From an uncultured Acetatifactor sp. (GTDB lineage: Bacteria; Bacillota; Clostridia; Lachnospirales; Lachnospiraceae): a DNA stretch of 53,626 bases. The DNA lies in contig CAJTVB010000023.1 of assembly GCA_910579755.1 (NCBI GenBank), positions 1 through 53,626 on the forward strand, given 5' to 3'. Below the pieces are notes generated by a model, which saw only the letters and a program-made list of their open reading frames with translations, did no database searches and was not told the origin of the DNA. Position numbers and translations under genes: made by a program. This document shows, one piece after another, positions 50,953-53,626 of this stretch (the stretch's first letter is position 1; the number at the start of each line of letters is the position of its first letter).

Positions 50953-51780
50953 ATGGCAACCACACGCATCATGCCGCTGCACATCGGCAAGGGCCGCACC
51001 GAAAGCCAAGCGGTCAGTGACATTATTGACTATGTATCCAACCCGCAAAAGACAGATAACGGCAGGCTCGTCACCGGCTTTGCGTGTGACAGCCGGGTAG
51101 CCGACGCCGAGTTTCTGCTGGCAAAACGGGAGTATATTTCCACCACCGGACGGGTTCGCGGTCCGGCGGCTCAACGATACCATCTGTGTTGAGAACGGCT
51201 ATTCCATTGTCGAGGACCCAAAACCGCATGGGAAAAGCTACAACAAATGGCTGGGGGACCGGGCAAAGCCATCCCACCGGGAACAGCTCCGCATGATGAT
51301 TGACCAGGCGCCGGAACAGAAACCGGCGGACTTTGACGCTCTGTTAAAGCTGCTTGCGGAAATGGGCTGTGAAGTGTCGCGCCGGGGACAGGCGATCCGG
51401 CTCAAAGCCCCTGGATGGAAGAATGTTGCCCGCATGGATGAGAAGCTGGGACAAGGGTACAGCGAAGATGAAATCCGGGCGGTACTGGCTGGGAAAAAAG
51501 AGCATACACCAAGAAAGAAACCGGCTGTTCAAACAGAGCCGCCCAAGGTCAATCTTCTGGTGGATATTCAGGCAAAATTGAAGGCGGGGACAGGCGCTGG
51601 CTATGCGCGCTGGGCGAAGGTATTTAACCTCAAACAGATGGCGCAGATGATGAACTATCTCACTGAGCATGGCCTGCTGGAATACGCAGTCTTGGAGGAA
51701 AAAGCGGCAACGGCTACCGCCCGCCACAATGAGCTGTCGGCACAGATCAAGGCGGCGGAAACCCGCATGGCGGAGACTTG
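50953..51780 (+). pseudogene. MobA/VirD2-type relaxase, internally deleted and truncated
   Basis: Intact start MATTRIMPLHIGKGRTESQA, SDIIDYVSNPQKTDNGRLVT and DSRVADAEFLLAKREYI. Near 51158-51161 the frame jumps to VRRLNDTICVENGYSIVEDP, skipping the ~70-residue part that carries the HUH metal-binding histidines. The second part continues (HGKSYNKWLGDRAKPSHREQ, AQMMNYLTEHGLLEYAVLEE) to about TRMAE at 51774. There another deletion joins it to a reversed regulator gene. It cannot nick DNA. Confidence 0.85.
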
Positions 51781-51896
51781 GCAATCTGCGTTACAGATAC
51801 ATGGCTCATATCAGAAAGCTCCTGCTGTGTCAGGTCTTTTCTTTTTCGGGCTTCCCGCATTTTTTGCCCTAAGGCGGTTAAGTCATCAATCGGCAT
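51775..51896 (-). pseudogene. 5' fragment of an XRE-family regulator
   Basis: On the minus strand an ATG at 51896 opens PIDDLTALGQKMREARKRKD and LTQQELSDMSHVSVTQIAK, the first helices of an XRE helix-turn-helix. The sequence then runs into the relaxase fragment. About 40 codons remain. Confidence 0.7.
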
Positions 51897-52065
51897 AATC
51901 ATTCATCTCAAGTGTATTCTATCGTGCTGATTTACACAAAGGAATAACATTATTATGCCGACTAACAGGTATGATTATGCTGTTTTTTAGTGAGATATAA
52001 GCGCTATCCTTGTATCACTAACCAAATCAAATTATAATAGAGGTGGATATTTTTTGAAAAAATCC

Positions 52066-52104
52066 GTCCGCTGTAACATTTCGCGGACATTTGCCTGTTA
52101 TACT
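52066..52104 (+). promoter_or_regulatory. Promoter region of the right-edge two-component operon
   Basis: GTCCGC (52066-52071) and GCGGAC (52083-52088) form an inverted repeat where the -35 region should be, before TATACT (52099-52104). It is a possible operator. The rest of 51897-52132 is A/T-rich without a gene. Confidence 0.4.
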
Positions 52105-52132
52105 ATCTGCAAAAAGCAAAGGAAGTGAGGAT

Positions 52133-52825
52133 ATGAAGCAGATTTTAATTGTCGAGGACGACAGTTTTTTGAATAAGATGTTGGCCTATAACCTGACCGC
52201 AGACGGCTACGGCGTGACTTCTGCCCTAAATGCCAGAACCGCAGCCGACGCCATCCGCCAGCGGGAATTTGATTTAGTGCTGCTGGACATCAACCTGCCG
52301 GATGGGAACGGTTTTGAACTGTGCAAGCTGATAAAGCCCCAGCACCCGGACACCATCGTAATTTTCCTGACCGCCAACGATCAGGAGAGCGACCAGATAC
52401 GTGGCTATGAGGCAGGCGCGGTGGACTACATCACAAAGCCCTTTGTGATCGGGGCCTTGCAGCGGAAAATCAAAGCCATGTTTGCCATGCTGGAACACCA
52501 CAAACCGGCCAAAGACATTTACGACGACGGGCGGCTGTTTCTGGACTTCTCGGAGCAGACGGCTTCCTTAAACGGCAAGCCCCTGACCCTATCCCCGATG
52601 GAGTACAAAATGCTGAACCTGTTCCGTAAAAATCCCCGGCAAGTGCTGACCCGTGGGCAGCTTCTGGAAAAGCTGTGGGATATAGACGAGAAGTTTGTGG
52701 ATGAACACACCCTGACAACCTCCATCAGCCGGATTCGCAGCAAGATCGAATCCGACGGCGGCGCGCCCTACATCAAGACCGTTTACGGCATGGGCTATCA
52801 GTGGACGGGAGGCGAGGCGAAATGA
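52133..52825 (+). CDS. OmpR-family response regulator
   Basis: The protein has 230 residues from the ATG at 52133, with GGAAGTGAGG upstream. Receiver with D9/D10, phospho-acceptor Asp52 in LLDINLPDG, and Lys in DYITKPF; winged helix with LSPMEYKMLNLF, DEHTLTTSISRIRSKIE and GMGYQW. It is unlike the regulator at 4042-4707 beyond family features. Its stop overlaps the kinase start by 4 nt. Such pairs on clostridial integrative elements often control a linked bacitracin/lantibiotic-type ABC exporter, which would lie beyond the window. Confidence 0.93.
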   Translation: MKQILIVEDDSFLNKMLAYNLTADGYGVTSALNARTAADAIRQREFDLVLLDINLPDGNGFELCKLIKPQHPDTIVIFLTANDQESDQIRGYEAGAVDYITKPFVIGALQRKIKAMFAMLEHHKPAKDIYDDGRLFLDFSEQTASLNGKPLTLSPMEYKMLNLFRKNPRQVLTRGQLLEKLWDIDEKFVDEHTLTTSISRIRSKIESDGGAPYIKTVYGMGYQWTGGEAK

Positions 52826-53626
52826 AGTTTCAAAACCTATCTGTAAAGCGGCTGTTTGGCCGGGTGGCAATAGGGCTTGTCCTTTCTATGTCCGGGATTA
52901 CCATAGCCCTGTTTTTTGTGACAAAACAAACGGCGGCGCTGCTGACTGGCGGGGCGCTGCTGCTGTGCGTCCTTGTGGGGATTTTTGTATTGACGCAGGC
53001 GTTTGGAAAGCGGCTGTCACGGTTTACCGCTGACCTGTGCCAAACCTTAGACCACATGATCGCCGGGAATGAAGCGCCAAAACGTCCGGAGGACAGCGAA
53101 ACCCAGCTTGCCAGAATCGGACACCGGCTGGCAAGGCTTTATCAGATCATGCAGGAGAACCGCCGTCTTGTGGACGAGGAACGGCAGGAGTTACAGGCCC
53201 TTGTATCGGATATTTCCCATCAGGTGAAAACGCCGGTAAGCAATCTGAAAATGGCGACGGACACCCTGCTGGAAAAGCCCATGACCGAGGCGGAGCGCAC
53301 TGACTTTATCCGGGGAATCCGCAGCCAGACGGATAAGCTGGATTTTCTCTTTCAGGCCCTTGTGAAAACCTCCCGGCTGGAAACGGGCGTGATCCAGTTG
53401 GATAAGAAACCGGGCCGCCTCTTTGATACCGTGGCGCAGGCCATGAGTGGGATCGTGTATGCAGCGGAGAAAAAGGAAATCGCCGTGTCCGTGGACTGCC
53501 CGGAGGATTTGACCGTTTCTCATGACAGCAAATGGACATCCGAAGCCCTTTTTAACCTGCTGGACAATGCGGTGAAGTACACCCCGGCAGGCGGGAAAAT
53601 CGCTGTGTCAGTGGTGCTGTGGGAAA
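52822..53626 (+). CDS. Sensor histidine kinase, truncated by the window end
   Basis: It is open to the right edge; 268 residues are visible. Two membrane segments (about 13-33 and 39-58) are separated by only a few residues, as in intramembrane-sensing kinases. A linker and HisKA domain with His133 in SDISHQVKTPVSNL follow, then the start of the ATPase domain with N-box LFNLLDNAVKYTPAGG. The ATG overlaps the regulator stop (ATGA). The almost absent extracellular loop suggests that it senses through a partner transporter or in the membrane. Confidence 0.92.
   Translation, partial: MKFQNLSVKRLFGRVAIGLVLSMSGITIALFFVTKQTAALLTGGALLLCVLVGIFVLTQAFGKRLSRFTADLCQTLDHMIAGNEAPKRPEDSETQLARIGHRLARLYQIMQENRRLVDEERQELQALVSDISHQVKTPVSNLKMATDTLLEKPMTEAERTDFIRGIRSQTDKLDFLFQALVKTSRLETGVIQLDKKPGRLFDTVAQAMSGIVYAAEKKEIAVSVDCPEDLTVSHDSKWTSEALFNLLDNAVKYTPAGGKIAVSVVLWE

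Noticed and set aside
1..53626. tRNA or rRNA genes
   Set aside because: No cloverleaf-like GGTTCGA-type segments with matching acceptor stems and no rRNA motifs were noticed on either strand.

Overview
The window comes from a spore-forming, anaerobic-type Firmicute, most likely a gut Lachnospiraceae (Clostridia). The grounds are the spoIIA operon (spoIIAA, spoIIAB, sigF), spoVA genes, AddAB in place of RecBCD, strong AGGAGG-type ribosome sites with occasional TTG starts, and a hemicellulose-utilisation locus. These identifications rest on recognising protein motifs by eye; no database was searched.

Layout. Positions 1-4760 hold the end of a duplicated-domain protein and, on the minus strand, a two-component system (response regulator, histidine kinase) with an FtsX-type permease and its ATPase. 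Both minus-strand promoters carry 11-bp direct repeats ending 5 bp before the -10 box. From 4.8 to 5.9 kb lies an Rpn/PD-(D/E)XK nuclease gene whose 5' end has been replaced by a structured palindromic repeat. From 6.0 to 20.3 kb is a xylan/xyloside locus: esterase, GH120 beta-xylosidase, AraC regulator, GH2, GH3, a truncated GH2, an uncharacterised large protein with a frameshift, and a gutted sugar-binding lipoprotein. At least two deletion scars and one frameshift show that the downstream half is decaying. From 20.5 to 25.5 kb are DegV, a HAD phosphatase, a lipoprotein hydrolase and a DUF4143-type ATPase. An IS1380-family element lies at 25.96-27.79 kb.

The most unusual part is 27.9-30.6 kb. 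It contains a MITE-like repeat, a small protein of unknown family, a 152-nt segment closed by a perfect 16-bp inverted repeat, and a reverse transcriptase (RT) of unrecognised subgroup. Two copies of the same structured repeat that disrupts the Rpn gene flank the RT. The three copies differ by compensating changes in the hairpin arms, so the fold appears to be maintained. I infer a possible RT-linked, dispersed structured element.

The rest is mostly housekeeping: 3-methyladenine glycosylase-addB-addA (30.6-38.8 kb), folC and a TPR protein (42.4-45.3 kb), spoIIA operon, GH25 lysozyme and spoVAB-spoVAA-spoVAC (45.5-50.4 kb). Between addA and folC sits a visibly A/T-rich three-gene cassette (38.97-41.95 kb) encoding a nitrilase-superfamily protein with an intact Glu-Lys-Cys triad, a winged-helix protein and a small helical protein. 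It has its own strong promoter and looks horizontally acquired. After spoVAC, remnants of a mobilisable element (recombinase, relaxase and XRE-regulator fragments) lead into a second two-component system that runs off the window end.
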